Source: Ichthyophis bannanicus | Lineage: Eukaryota; Chordata; Amphibia; Gymnophiona; Ichthyophiidae | NCBI GenBank assembly: GCA_033557465.1 | Contig: CM066031.1 | Location: forward strand, 1,672,578,800 to 1,672,642,799 | Length of the DNA stretch: 64,000 bases | Direction: 5' to 3' | Shown: piece by piece, positions 21,360 through 32,054 of the stretch | Layout of the letters: each line of letters opens with the position of its first letter | How positions within the stretch are numbered: position 1 is the stretch's first letter | Made by a program: the position numbers and the translations under genes | Notes under the pieces: generated by a model | The model's database searches: none | The model's input: the letters and a program-made list of their open reading frames with translations, nothing else | What the model was told of the DNA's origin: nothing

Positions 21360-21419
21360 ATCTTTGCTGGTAGGGGAACACAACCCACTTGTCTGGAATG
21401 GCCTAGCAGGGCGATATGA
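21360..21419. repeat. DIRS I terminal inverted repeat (right)
   Basis: GCTGGTAGGGGAACACAACC mirrors the complement of 12590..12605, and the outer part matches the second half of the ICR. Confidence 0.6.
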
Positions 21420-21561
21420 GAGAGACTGCTACTAATCGGTGACAAAAGAAAACATATATGGTTAGTTCCAGCAACTTCAATTTCACCAGTTGGCATAAGA
21501 CAAGCCAAGTGAGCATCTAATGGTATTAATAACATAGTAACGGTAAATGATGGCAGATAAA

Positions 21562-21736
21562 GCATAGTTACTCACCTGTAACAGGTGATCTCCGGGAACA
21601 GCAGGAATTTAGTCTTCACATATGGGTATCGTCGGTACCGACAGAGCCTGCGCGGTAACGCTCCCCAGCGCCCAATTAGAAAGCTTTTGGGAGCATCCCA
21701 CAGCACCTGCGTGCTGCCATCCCGCCTTTCCCAACT
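21562..21736. repeat. DIRS B terminal inverted repeat (left)
   Basis: Mirror of 27536..27677. Carries CGTCGGTACCGACAG, the palindrome with one end base changed. Confidence 0.9.
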
Positions 21737-21764
21737 GCCTCTCTCCAGTTGAGTTTAAAGCTGA

Positions 21765-21848
21765 GACAAAGAGAGAGAGAGAGGGAAAGAGAAAGAGATA
21801 GAGATAGATAGATAGAGAGATACAACTCCTAGTGGAGGTGGGTGGGTG
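21765..21848. repeat. Purine tract and G-rich motif before ICR (copy B)
   Basis: GAGA and GATA repeats, then GGAGGTGGGTGGGTGG. Confidence 0.75.
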
Positions 21849-21945
21849 GTGAAGACTAAATTCCTGCAGTTCCTGGAGATCACCTGTTACAGGTGAGTAA
21901 CTATGCTATCTCCAGGAACAAGCAGGAATGTAGTCTTCACATATG
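21849..21945. repeat. DIRS B internal complementary region
   Basis: First half complementary to the left end (GGTGAGTAACTATGC), second half to the right end (TATCTCCAGGAACAAGCAGG). Confidence 0.9.
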
Positions 21946-22064
21946 GGGACTCCCTAGCTTTAAATGCCAGGGAGAGACCCTAGAAGCTGTGTGTCCCTGT
22001 GAAAGGGCTCCACTTCCCCTCATGGATCTCTGACATCCAACCAGGGATGGTGGGTAGGAGTTGA

Positions 22065-23469
22065 TTAGGTATGAAACAGGTGTTGAAGAACAGCCTGACC
22101 AAACAAGGCATCCCAGCGGGAGTCCTTGTCCAAGTAGTAATGGGCTGTGAAGGTATGAACCGAGGCCCAAGTGGCTTCTCGACAGATGTCGTCGATAGAC
22201 ACAGAGTGCAGATGAGCCATTGAGGCTGCCATGGCTCTCACATTGTGAGCTGTGACATGGCTCTCCAGAGGAAGATTCTTACTCTGATAGGCAAAATAAA
22301 TACACTGACCAATCCAGTTGGACAGTGTTCTCTTGGAGACTGGAAGTCCCAAATGAGAAGGATCAAAAGCAAAAAAAGAGTTGAGAGGACTTTCTATGTT
22401 GCTGTGTTCTTTGCAAGTAAAAGGCTAAAGCTCTTTTACAGTCCAAAGTATGAAGATTCCTTTCTGCATTTGATGCATGAGACCTTGGAAAAAACACAGG
22501 CAGGGAGACCGCTTGGTTAAGATGACAAGGCGAGACCACCTTTGGCATAAAGTGTGGATGAGTCCTAAGGACTACCTTGTCATGATGGAACCTTGTATAA
22601 GGTGGATCAGCCACTAGTGCCTGCAACTCACTGATGCGACGTGCCGATGTGACTGCAATGAGAAAGATAACTTTCCAAGAAACAAATTTCAATGAGGTAG
22701 TAGCTAAGGGTTCAAAAGGCGGCTTCATGAGCTGACCAAGAACCAGGTTCAAGTCCCATGCCACCGGTGGTGGCCTAATGAGAGGCTTAGTTAGAAGAAG
22801 GCCTCTCATAAATCTTGCTATAAGAGGATGGGAGGAAATAGGTTGTCCATTTAGAGGCTTGAACGAAGCTGCAATAGCACTCAAATGGACTCTTACTGAG
22901 TTAGCCTTAAGTCCTGCATTGGATAAATGAAGGAGATACTCCAGTAATGATTCCAGAGGTATCGCAAGGGGGTTAAGACCCTTCTGCGAACACCATATGG
23001 TAAACCTCTTCCACTTAAAAGCATAAGAGCGTCTTGTGGAAGGCTTCCTGGAAGCATAAAGGACATCCTTTACTTGCTGAGGGAGGTTAAGATCATGAAG
23101 ATCTAGGCCTTCAGCAACCAAGCCCTGAGATGCAGAGACTGGGGATTGGGATGCCATAACATTCTGTCCTCCTGTAACAGGAGATCTGGAGCAGATTCTA
23201 ACTCCAGGGAGGGAGCTTGAGAGAGATGTAGAAGCAGAGGGTACCACACTTGCCGTGGCCAATGTGGAGCTATGAGAATCATATGCCCTCTGTCTCTCTG
23301 AAGCTTGAACAGGGTTTTGGGAATTAGGGGAATGGGTGGAAAGGCATAAAGGAAGTCTTGACCCCAGTAAAGGAGAAAAGCATCCCTGGCCTGAGAGCCC
23401 TGAGCCGGAATTCTGGAACAGAACAGGGGAAATTTGGCATGTGGAGGAGTGGCCTAGTGGTTGGGGCAA
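22065..23469 (-). pseudogene. DIRS tyrosine recombinase (copy B, one frameshift)
   Basis: The best preserved YR in the window. N-terminal arm SRKPSTRRSYAFKWKRF; core GLKANSVRVHLSAIAASFKP and PPPVAWDLNLVLGQLMKPPF; catalytic TSARRISELQAL (Arg), TLDCKRALAFYLQRTQQHRK, AHNVRAMAAS (H-x-x-R) and SVHTFTAHYY (Tyr). A T run at about 22360..22372 has one extra base, shifting the frame between KSSQLF and the remainder. All catalytic residues are otherwise present. It would integrate the element if the frame were continuous. The end of the RT frame overlaps its start. Confidence 0.88.
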
Positions 23470-23710
23470 GGTACTTCAGGCCAGAAGGTCGGGGGTTCAA
23501 ATCCCACTAGAGGACAGGGTTTCTAGTCCCACAGGTGCTCCTTGTGGTCTTGAGCAAGCCACTTAACTCTCCATAGCCCATGTTCCCTGTAAAATAGTTC
23601 TCTCCAAGTTATAATGCCCTGTTCAATGTAATTTCAGTTTGTTCAATGTAAATCGCACTGATGCAGAATAGCGCGGTATATAAGAGAATGTAAATAAATA
23701 AAATAAATAA
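23441..23710 (+). mobile_element. tRNA-derived SINE (S1) in DIRS B
   Basis: Pol III A box TGGCCTAGTGG at 23450..23460 and B box GGTTCAAATCC at 23494..23504, with tRNA-like spacing. The 3' part ends in a hairpin (23653..23677) and an AAATAAATAAAATAAATAA tail, as in the local L2-like LINEs. The flanks rejoin the DIRS sequence known from copy C (GGCATTCCACGGAC) with no long target duplication. A 3' part of a relative is at 54635..54783. Confidence 0.88.
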
Positions 23711-24141
23711 TTCAACGGACTTGCAAAGAGTTCTATGTCCGGGGTTCCCCAAATTTGAAAAATCTTGGTCACCTGGTCTGCATGTAGAGACCATTCGTGT
23801 GGAAGCAGAACTCGACTGAGTCTGTCTGCCCAAGAGTTTTGTATGCCTGGAAGATACACTGCCAGGAGATGAATCTGATGCTCTCTGGCGAGGGCCCATA
23901 GTCGTAAAGCTTCGTTGCAAAGCGACAGAGAGCCTGTTCCCCCCTGCTTCTTCACGTAGAATATGGCTACTTGATTGTCCGCCTGAATGAGGACTGTCTT
24001 GTAGCTGAGCAGGGTGTGGAACACTCGAAGAGCAAGGAAGATTGCTCTGAGCTCTAAGAGATTGATATGTAGATGAGTCTCCTGTGGAGTCCAAGTGCCT
24101 TGGGTGGAGAGGTCCTGCAGATGAGCTCCCCAACCCATTGG

Positions 24142-24333
24142 TTGAATTATTGAATTATTCCACTTAGTTTTTAAACCCGTTGTTGTGTAAGTTAAGATGT
24201 TCTATGTAAAAAGTTATCATTGTTCTATGTAAAACAAGCTCTGCATTGTTGACTGTTGTTGATTGTTCACCGCAACTGATCGCTGGAAGATGCGGTATAT
24301 AAATAAGTGTTAAATAAATAAAATAAAATAAAA
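24142..24333 (+). mobile_element. SINE or short LINE tail (S2) in DIRS B
   Basis: About 190 bp flanked by ATTGG at 24137..24141 and 24334..24338 (5-base target duplication). It ends in a hairpin (24269..24297, CCGCAACT and AGATGCGG) and an A/T tail. No A/B box seen; it may be a 5'-truncated LINE end. Removal restores the DIRS RNase H frame. Confidence 0.8.
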
Positions 24334-25488
24334 ATTGGTGAAGCATCTGTCGTGAGAGTTGTCTGGGGTAAAGGTTGTTGAAATGGGGACCCCAGCAACA
24401 GGTTCTGAGTGGACTGCCAACATTGGAGAGACAAAATAAGGTGATTTGTGTTTGCTATTTTGTCTGACAGGCACCCTGATGGCTGGGTCCATTGGGTGGA
24501 TAAAGTCCACTGGGCTGCTCTCATATGGAGGCGAGCATAAGGAACCACATGCACTGTAGAAGCCTTGTGGCCTAGTAGCTGTGACATTTCTCGGGCAGTG
24601 AGATGAGATTTTATCACTGCTTGAAAAGCTAACTGCACCATGCGAAGGCAACGGGTCTGAGGAAGATAGGCCCTTGCTTTTCTGGTATCCAGCAAAGTTC
24701 CTATGAACTCCAGAGACTGAGTGGGAGTTAGACTGGATTTTTGGATGTTTATGACCAGACCCAAATACTGGAGGATACGCATTGTGCAAGATAGAGAAAA
24801 CCTGGCCTCTGACTCTAACGGGGCTCGAATGAGCCAGTCGTCTAAGTAGGGGAAGATGAATATTCCTAGAGTGCGGAGAAATGCTGCTACCACAGCCATG
24901 CACTTCGTAAACACTCTTGGTGCTGAGGCCAGGCCGAAAGGAAGCACCCTGTATTGGTAGTGCTTTCCTTGAAAAAGGAACCAAAGGAACTTTCTGTGAG
25001 TTGGATGGATGAGAACATAAGTGTACGCATCCTTGAGATCTAGAGAACAAAGCCAATCCTGACTCTGAAGGTATGGCAGCAGAGTTCCCAGAGAAACCAT
25101 TTTGAATTTCTCTTTGAACAGGAATTTGTTCAATTCTCTGAGGTCTAAAATAGGTCTGTGTCCCCCTGTTTTCTTTGGGATAAGGAAATAGGGGGAGTAA
25201 AACCCTGTAACCTGTTGATGAATGGGTACTTCCTCTATTGCCCCTTGGGCAAGAAGCATAGTGACCTCTTGACCTAACAGGTTGATGACAGAAGCCTGAG
25301 AATTGAACTGTCTTACCATAGTGGGAGGAGACATGCACAAAAAATGAAGCTTGTACCCCTCTTTAAGAATGGAGAGTGTCCAATGTTCTGCTGTTATCTG
25401 CTCCCATCTTGGGGCAAAGTGACACAACCTTCCTGGAATGGTGGAAGGCTCTGGTCCATTGAGGGCCAGAAAGTTCTCTAGATGAAAG

Positions 25489-27287
25489 TCAAAGGCCTTG
25501 TGGAGGCTGAGACTGCTGAGACGGTTGAGGCTTAGCAGTCTTTGCTTTCCTTTGTTTAGGTGGTTGCTGACTCTTTCGGGCAGGCTGACCTGCAGAATGT
25601 CCCTGCTGGGAATAAGAGGGATAAAACCTCTTCTTTTTTGAGAAGAATGGTTTCTTGAAAGATCTTTCTTGCAGGATCAGCTGTGGCTTTGGATAACCTA
25701 TCCAAAGTGGAGTTGTCAGTATCCAACTCATTGGCTTTCTCTTGCCAATTTTTGCCAAATAGATTCTCACCTGTACAAGGGATATTGCCCAGTTTGTCCT
25801 GCACCCAGAGCTCCAAATCGGATGCCTGGAGCCAGGCAATTCTACGTGCACCTATGGCAATGGCAGAGGTTCTGCTTATGCACTCAAAACAGTCAAAAGC
25901 TGCACGATTGACAAACTTAGAAACATCCTGGGCATGTTTAACCAGTGTTAGAAAATCCTGCCTCTTGTCATCAGGAAGGAGAGGGCTTAAAATCTCCAAG
26001 TCTCCTGTGACTTCTTTAAGGAACATTTCCATATATAAAATATAGGAACTGATCCTGGAAGAAAGCATGGAAGCCTGGAAAGTATGACGTCCAAAGGCAT
26101 CCAAGGTTCTACACTCACGTCCTGGAGGATTAGAGGGCATGCCTCTTTGCACTCCTGATCCTTCTCATAGCTGATTGCAGTACATTAGAGTGGTGAGGAA
26201 GCTGAGTTTTCTGGAAACCAGGACAAGGAGGGACTCGATACATGGTATCCAATCTGCGAGAGTGAGAAGAGGTGGCAAGAGGTGTCTCCCACATTCTCAC
26301 CATGAGATCATGTAAGATCTCATGGATAGGCAGAGTAGCTGCCTCCTTAGGAGCTTTGGGATATTGCAAAATCTCCAACTCCTTAGCTCTGGGCTCTGTT
26401 TCAGGAGCCACAGTAATGGACAGACCTCGAGCCACCTCCCTGATAAAATCCTGAAAAGGAGATATCTTCTGGAGGAGACATCCTACGTTTAGGGGAGGAA
26501 GGTTCCTCCTGGAGAAGTATCCCAGTACTGGCAGAGCTGTCAGAATCCTCAGAGGATTCGAAGTATCTCCTGTCCGGATGCTCTTTAAGAGCCTGATACC
26601 TGTACCGACCGAAGTCGGTACCAGGGGGAATCGGTACCGGTGTACTGGCACCGGAAGGCATTGCATGACTGGGTGCCGGCAAAGCAGACACCAATGTCAA
26701 TGCTATCGGTACCGGTACCAATACCGGTACCGGCGTCGGTACCGATACCGGTTGAACTGTCTGATGCGGTTCCGAGGGTGTCGATGCCGCAAGGAGAGCC
26801 GCCAGACTGCGTTCAACGGCCAGGAAGCAGCCGGTACCCCAGAGCATGGCACCAGTAGTTCTGCTGAGGTCGAGGCCTCGAGAACATCCTGGAGCCACGG
26901 TAATGCTTTGGAAGCCGAAGCCTCCCGCCGGGGCAATTTTGCCAGTACAGAACCCTCAAGGGCAACGCCAGAGGCATCTCGATGCTTGGAAGGAGATCTA
27001 CCCTTTGAGGACTGGCTGGACTTATGTTTGGTTACCTGAGATCCATGGGAGGAAGACGAAGCCCTGGAAGACGTCGATGCCACAGAAGCTGCATCGGAGG
27101 GAAAAAGGGCACTGAGCTTAGTAGCTCGGTTTTGTCGACCCCTCTTGGACATCATGGCACAAGCCATACACTCGGAGATGGAGTGGTCAGGACCTAAACA
27201 TTTGAGACACCACTCATGGGTGTCGGTGACGGAGATGGTACCGCCACACTTTGTGCACTTTTTGAAACCCGAAGCGGGTTTTTCCAT
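25489..27287 (-). pseudogene. gag: DIRS gag (copy B)
   Basis: Starts at the ATG at 27287: MEKPASGFKKCTKC, with CLKC following (both Cys pairs intact). A Ser-rich part follows, then a region of GGTACC-type hexamers (about 26600..26760) coding Pro/Val/Tyr-rich sequence, where the frame shifts. The conserved core is PHHSNVLQSAMRRIRSAKRH, RTLDAFGRHTFQASML, GARRIAWLQASDLELWVQDK, CTGENLFGKNWQEK. The C-terminus is QPPQGL and a stop (TGA at 25489) overlapping the RT start in another frame. At least two frameshifts in the middle. Confidence 0.85.
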
Positions 27288-27535
27288 ACTGGAGGAAAGT
27301 TTGGGCCTAAGGCCCAAAATGGCACATGCACCTGGGAAGAAAAGTTTGGAAAAAAATAGTATATATATATATTTTTTTTTAACAAAAGAAGAAAAGAAAA
27401 GAGAACCGGCGGTACCAGTATAGCGTCGAGGAAGGAAGACGTGACCACAAAAAAGAAGGAATAAGGAAAACATTTTCTGCGGTGACAGGAACAACGACCT
27501 GCTGGCTCCACAGAAAACGAAGAACTGGAGAGAGG

Positions 27536-27677
27536 CAGTTGGGAAAGGCGGGAAGGCAGCATGCATGCACTGTGGGATGCTCCCAAAAGCTTTCTAATTG
27601 GACGCTGGGGAGCGTTCCCTCGCAGGCTCCGTCGGTACCGACGATACCCATATGTGAAGACTACATTCCTGCTTGTT
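27536..27677. repeat. DIRS B terminal inverted repeat (right, truncated)
   Basis: Ends CATTCCTGCTTGTT, then LINE tail. Contains the full palindrome CGTCGGTACCGACG. Confidence 0.88.
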
Positions 27678-29536
27678 TATTTATTTATTTTTATTTATTT
27701 ATTTTATTTCAGTTTTTTATATACCGCACTATTTATAATCAGCGCGGTTTACAGATGAACACAAAGACCAGAACAACAGGCTGTTCGGTATTACATATAA
27801 CAGGAGTATAAACTTGGATAACATGGGAGAACTATATACATAGAATAAATATTCAATTAGTTCTATAGCATGAAAAAGCTATTTACATAAAATAGCAGTA
27901 GTGCAAGGGTCAGGAGGAGATTGTGGTTAAGTTTGTGGTAAGGCTATTCCTTTGAGCTTTATGTAGGGTAATATTTGATAAATAGGTTAAATTTTAGGGC
28001 CTTTCTGAACTGGGTTAGATCGGTTAAGGCACGTGTGTCAGGTGGTAGGGAGTTCCAGAGTTTTGGGGCGCAAAACATGAAGGCTCTATTCGCTGTTGAT
28101 CGGCTGCAAGTTGTTATGGCCTTTGGCATTATTAGAGTGTTTAGTGATAATTGTCTTCTGGATCTTGTTGGTGGTACAGTTTGTATGAGATCAGTTAGTG
28201 AATTGGCTGACAAGCCATGGATGGCCTGGTACGTGAGAATCAGTGTTTTGAATATGAGCCTGGCTTGTATTGGGAGCCAGTGAAGCTGCTTGAGGATTGG
28301 TGTCACATGATCACTCCTGGACGCTCCTTGTAGAACCCTTGCAGCAGAATTCATAGCAAGTTGTAGAGAACTTAGGGTGGATTGTGGGAGACCTTGTAGA
28401 ATTGAATTGGCGAAATCGAAATGCGGCAAGATGAGTGCTTGGAAGATGGTTCTGAAATCCTCTGGGTCCAGTAAGGAGCGTAAATGCCTAAGTGTGCGTA
28501 TCTTGAAGTATACAGCTCTTACAATATTGTTGACGTGTGATTTCATATCTAGACGGTGGTCCAGCGTGACTCCAAGATATCTTATTGTTTCTTTGGTGGA
28601 TAGATCAGCTCCCTTAACACTTATATGTGATGGTGGAATGAAGTTGGGGTCTCTTGTAACAAAGAGAACCTCAGCTTTCTTGTGCTGGATGAGGAGGTTT
28701 TGTGAGAGAAGCCACTCTGAGACTGCATCAAAGCAATTTATTATGGGCAGTAAATCCATTTGTATTGTGGAAAAAGGTAAATAAAGTAGGATATCATCTG
28801 CGTATATCATACATTTAACATTGAATGATCTGATGATATTGCAGATAGGCTGCATGTATATGTTAAACATGAGAGATGAAAGAGATGAACCTTGTGGGAC
28901 GCCTTGTTTCTGATGGAAGAGATTTGATTCTCCTGTTGCAGTTTTTACATATTGCATTCTGGTGTCCAGGTAAGATTTACACCATTCAAGTGCTGAACTA
29001 CCGATGCCTTTTTCCTTCAGCTGAGCAATGAGTATCTCATGATTTACCGAATCAAACGCAGCTGCTATATCTAAGAAGATTAGCACAACGCCTTGACGGA
29101 TGTTGTCTATACTGGTGAGTATGTTATTGAAGAGGGTGGTGATAAGTGTTTCAACGCCATGATATTCTCTGAAGCCATGTTGAAAATAGTCCAGAGGGGC
29201 TGCGGAATCTATGTGGTCTTGAATTTGACGTTGAACCTCTTTCTCAAAGATTTTTGCTAGGAGGGGAATGCTGGCAATAGGTCTGTAAGAGTCAGCCCTT
29301 TTTGGGTCTAGTTTGGGTTTTTTTAGCAGTGGTCTAATGGATGTGAGCTTTAGGGCAGATGGGAAGGAGCCGGTTGTAAATGAAAGGTTCATGATTCTTG
29401 CAATGAACTGGCTAAATGTACTTCGCAGGTCCTTTATCCAGAAGGCTGGGCAAGGATCGGTTTGAGCGGTGGTGGTATTGAGTGAGGTGATTGTGTCTTC
29501 AATGAATTTAGCTGAAGGAGTGATAAGTGTAGACAA
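27678..29536 (-). mobile_element. L2-like LINE, 5'-truncated, inserted in the end of DIRS B
   Basis: Minus strand. RT frame at 27959..29536, a short 3' region, a hairpin (27723..27748, ACCGCACT and AGCGCGGT) and an AAATA-type tail directly against the DIRS end. Endonuclease part missing. At the other side TTCCTGGAGATAG (29538..29550) equals the rest of the DIRS right end, which would make this an insertion within the last 13 bases of B; but repeat R1 has a similar string, so this is not certain. Confidence 0.82.
27959..29536 (-). CDS. L2-like LINE reverse transcriptase, C-terminal 525 codons, open
   Basis: Uninterrupted frame. RT motifs in order: KPKLDPKRADSYRPIASIPL, FQHGFREYHGVETL, VLIFLDIAAAFDSVNHEIL, GVPQGSSLSSLMFNIYMQP, MIYADDILLY (catalytic YADD), TKETIRYLGVTLD, LHWLPIQARLIFKTLIL, and the end MFCAPKLWNSLPPDTR. 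This is the layout of the L2/CR1 group. No stop over the whole piece points to a recent insertion. The N-terminus and endonuclease are lost, so it cannot move on its own; there is no own start codon (truncation at 29536). Confidence 0.85.
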   Translation of the reverse strand: MSTLITPSAKFIEDTITSLNTTTAQTDPCPAFWIKDLRSTFSQFIARIMNLSFTTGSFPSALKLTSIRPLLKKPKLDPKRADSYRPIASIPLLAKIFEKEVQRQIQDHIDSAAPLDYFQHGFREYHGVETLITTLFNNILTSIDNIRQGVVLIFLDIAAAFDSVNHEILIAQLKEKGIGSSALEWCKSYLDTRMQYVKTATGESNLFHQKQGVPQGSSLSSLMFNIYMQPICNIIRSFNVKCMIYADDILLYLPFSTIQMDLLPIINCFDAVSEWLLSQNLLIQHKKAEVLFVTRDPNFIPPSHISVKGADLSTKETIRYLGVTLDHRLDMKSHVNNIVRAVYFKIRTLRHLRSLLDPEDFRTIFQALILPHFDFANSILQGLPQSTLSSLQLAMNSAARVLQGASRSDHVTPILKQLHWLPIQARLIFKTLILTYQAIHGLSANSLTDLIQTVPPTRSRRQLSLNTLIMPKAITTCSRSTANRAFMFCAPKLWNSLPPDTRALTDLTQFRKALKFNLFIKYYPT

Positions 29537-29550
29537 GTTCCTGGAGATAG

Positions 29551-29760
29551 TCCATTAAGGCCCATCCAGCCTGCCCAGTAAAGTTGTTATAGTTCTAACT
29601 GCCACTTTGTGCAGTTTATCCCTCTTTTGTTTAGGGTTTACCTGCTACTCCATGCAAGTTACCTCCCCCTCACCCATGTCGTTTTGAATTGTTAAAGTCA
29701 TTTAAGTTGGTTTATGTGAACAGAGATCCTCTGTGTTTCATGCCTTTTTGAATTCCCTTA
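29551..29760. repeat. Possible interspersed repeat
   Basis: GGCCCATCCAGCCTGCCCAG and TTGAATTCCCTTACTG blocks that look like a repeat I have met in vertebrate genomes. No second copy here. Confidence 0.3.
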
Positions 29761-29930
29761 CTGTTTTTGTCCCCACCATTTCCTAGATTTATTTATGTTT
29801 GAAGAACTAAACAAATCTTTGTTGTATTTCTCAAGCAAACCCTACCACACATTTTAGTATCAGAGATTATTTTAACTGGAATTAAAACAAACAATATATA
29901 TTGAACTGTATAAAATATAAGGTACTTTAC

Positions 29931-30093
29931 CTTACGTCCCACATACACAGGAATTCCAATAATCATAGCAGGAATAGCTATCCCAGCAATTAATGCAATT
30001 CCCACAGGTGCACCAACAAGTGTCCCTAGCTGCCATAATATTTTCTTCTTCCGACTCCATGGCTTTTTGCCCCAAAATGTGCAACCAGATGGG
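29931..30093 (-). CDS. RNF19A: RNF19A exon encoding the first transmembrane segment (partial gene)
   Basis: Internal coding exon of 163 bases on the minus strand, with an AG acceptor at 30094..30095 and a GTAAAG donor at 29925..29930. One base completes the Ser codon split with the upstream exon, and the exon ends on a full Lys codon. It encodes [18 protein letters not shown], then a hydrophobic stretch ending in GIPVYVGRK. This matches the region after RING2 in RNF19A/B, where the protein enters the membrane. The string [13 protein letters not shown] with AMIIG fits my memory of RNF19A better than RNF19B (which I recall as LIGAPVGISLIAG with AMVIG). The following exon was not found between 1 and 29930, so that intron exceeds 29.9 kb here. 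A second possible donor six bases upstream would remove Arg-Lys and is less likely. Confidence 0.88.
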
Positions 30094-31784
30094 CTAATGG
30101 GAAAGACATTTTAAATAAATAAAACTATTTATCCAGAGCTTGTCCTTATGACAAAATTTAAAAGGCTATTCAATTACAATTAACATTCAACCAATAAATC
30201 AAGATTTAATATTTCCGTTAGTCAATTTCAGTTTTTACAGCAATGTCTCAAATTCTGTTTCCGGATGGTTTTCCATCTTTTAGTAAGTTCACAAGGTTTG
30301 AAAAACAAGAAAGTGACAAAGTCACTTGTGAAGGAAAATTCTTATAAAATATTTTTCTATACAGAGAAGAATGCTTATTAAAGTTTAATGCACGTCAATG
30401 TGCACTAAGTGCCACTGTACCCACTGAAATAAATAGGCACAACGAAAAACATAGCGCATGTTAATGTTTCTTAATTGCATCCTATTTTATAAAGTTAAAC
30501 ACATACATATTTGACTTTATAAAATATTAGCTTAAGTGACAGAGAACACATCTTAAACTAAGGTGCAATGATTTACACCAGCCTTAAATTACTGCCCTTA
30601 TTTTTTGGAAGGATAATTAAACCACTATAAATGTAACACTCACTCCTCCCACACTTTGCCTAAACCCAGCCCATGTGGAAACCTATAATGAAAGCATGGC
30701 ACCATACATGTATTTTCCTGCTAGTCAGTATTTTATAAGAGGTCACTGGCATGCATAAGTAGAAATGTATGCATGTAAATGACTAAAATTCCAATACTTA
30801 CATACACTGTTGGCACCTAAAACTAGGTACCTCTTTATAAAATTATCCTCAATATGCTTAGGGTGATGTGCATGTGAATCCCATCTATTCTCAGACACCA
30901 CATCCCATTGTGAGATTCCAGTATACGTGGGGCTATCAACTTCATAATCTATGCAGGGCTGCAGGAAGTCAAGAAATCCATGGGCTCAAACAGCCACAGA
31001 CAGGTGGACCAGAATAGAGGATTGCAGGGCTATGGGACTAGAGAAAGCCAGAGAGCCACAGAAATGATGAGAAAAGTAGAGGTTTGCTAGGGTTGTGCTG
31101 CACTGAGCAGATGGAGGGAAGGATTTGAGTGCTGAATTGGAGCTTGATCCTGAGGGAGATCTGGGGAGGGAAGCACTCAGTAGGGGGGGGGGGGGCATGG
31201 AAAGCGACTAGATTATTCAGATGAATTTCACTAGGTTTAAACTAGTTAGGAATAAATAGGATTGATATTCAATATGATTTAAGCCAACGTTTTCAAACTG
31301 TGGTTTACAGGTTACCAGAAAGGACAGGGAAAAAAATTAAAAAAGATTGTTCATTAGCTTCATTAGCTGTGGAGGACAAAAGTGGAAGGCACCATGTGGG
31401 CTGGAAGTAGAGCAGCCATGACAAATGGACTGGCTATGTGTACCATAAGCAGGAGCCCACAGGGGCCAGAATGGCAATGAGTAGAGAGACAAATGGTGAT
31501 ATTAAGGGATTAATAAAGAAGGATTCAGATAAGATGGGGAATAGACAGACTGGCTTGTGAAAGGGGTAAGAGTCGTACAACTGGGGAGAGGAGTGGAAAG
31601 ACAGAATGCTGGGGGGTTGGGATAGAAAGAAAGCCATAAGAAAGCCATAGTATTTGGTAGAGGAGAGGAGAAAATGGTAGAGTACGGGGGGGGGGGGAGG
31701 GGGTCAAAAAAGTGGTGAGAAAAAGTTGGGGGGGGGATGAAGCTGGTGGGAATGGGCTGTGGAAGGGACACTGGTGAGGAAAAA
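30094..31784. other. Intron sequence with purine/G-rich stretch
   Basis: No coding. Down to about 30900 AT-rich. From about 31160 to 31784 purine-rich with long G runs (31184, 31687, 31728). The same texture continues beyond DIRS C at 37401..37680, so C probably landed inside one purine-rich block. Confidence 0.5.
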
Positions 31785-31960
31785 GCACAGTTACTTACCT
31801 GTAACAGGTGATCTCTGGGAACAACAGGAATAAGTCTTCACATATGGGTACGTCGGTACCGACGGAGCCTGTGCGGGAACGCTCCCCAGCTTCCCAAAAA
31901 GGAAAGCTTTTGGGAGCATCCCACAGCGCCTGCGCGCTGCCTTCCCGTCTTTCCTAACCG
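31785..31960. repeat. DIRS C terminal inverted repeat (left)
   Basis: Mirror of 37251..37400, including CGTCGGTACCGACG. Confidence 0.9.
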
Positions 31961-31979
31961 CCTCTCTTCAGTTTGGTTT

Positions 31980-32054
31980 TAAAGCTCAGACAAAGAGAGA
32001 GAGGAAAGGAAAGATAGATAGAGAGATACAACTCCTAGGGGAGGTGGGTGGGTT
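31980..32054. repeat. Purine tract and G-rich motif before ICR (copy C)
   Basis: GAGAGAGGAAAGGAAAGATA, then GGGGAGGTGGGTGGG. Confidence 0.75.

Larger units (their letters stand above)
12517..21419 (-). mobile_element. DIRS copy I: old element with nested insertions (8.9 kb)
   Basis: Old DIRS of a family distinct from A-H. The left end (about 12517..12610) begins AAAGGTGACATTTTACTTAC. An ICR at 12888..13010 repeats the complement of that end, then the complement of a right end. The matching right end lies at about 21360..21419 (AACCCACTTGTCTGGAATGG, CCTAGCAGG). Between them the minus strand holds, in element order, gag-like remnants, RT start, a nested L2-like LINE (15172..18290), RT continuation and a YR remnant. 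Without the LINE the element would be about 5.8 kb, the size of A and C. Many stops and frameshifts. Ends matched by eye. Confidence 0.72.
23105..25520 (-). pseudogene. DIRS RT / RNase H / MT-like polyprotein (copy B, split by two SINEs)
   Basis: The frame opens inside the end of gag (GCCTTTGAC near 25490) and runs to 24339 with GGHRPILDLRELNKFL, SLDLKDAYTY, LPFGLASAPRVF and YLDDWLIRAP, up to the first RNase H block at TTDAS. The SINE at 24142..24333 enters at the RNase H Asp block. Coding resumes at 24136 (GWGAHLQDLS, LLELRAIFLA, QADNQVAIFYV, WADRLSR) and is cut again by the SINE at 23441..23710 inside the MT-like part. Without the SINEs it would be near-complete. Confidence 0.87.
21562..27677 (-). 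mobile_element. DIRS copy B with two nested SINEs (6.1 kb)
   Basis: Same family as A. Left end GCATAGTTACTCACC at 21562, ICR 21849..21945, YR, RT/RNase H/MT-like, gag, right terminal repeat cut short at about 27677 by an L2-like LINE. Two SINEs interrupt the polyprotein (23441..23710 and 24142..24333). Apart from these, relatively few lesions: one frameshift in YR and a few in gag. The missing last bases of its right end (TTCCTGGAGATAG) may lie beyond the LINE at 29538..29550. Confidence 0.9.

Noticed and set aside
23441..23520. tRNA gene
   Set aside because: A and B boxes are present, but the rest does not fold as a tRNA and is followed by a LINE-like tail; it is a SINE.
26578..27115. Plus-strand frames opposite B gag
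   Set aside because: Antisense shadows with no family signal.
27975..28784. Plus-strand frames opposite the LINE
   Set aside because: Antisense to the RT frame at 27959..29536.
29793..30005. Separate small membrane protein gene starting at GIALIAG
   Set aside because: It is the second half of the RNF19A exon plus intron read-through.
31184..31196. Polypurine G run as a regulatory site
   Set aside because: Part of a long purine-rich low-complexity block with many such runs.
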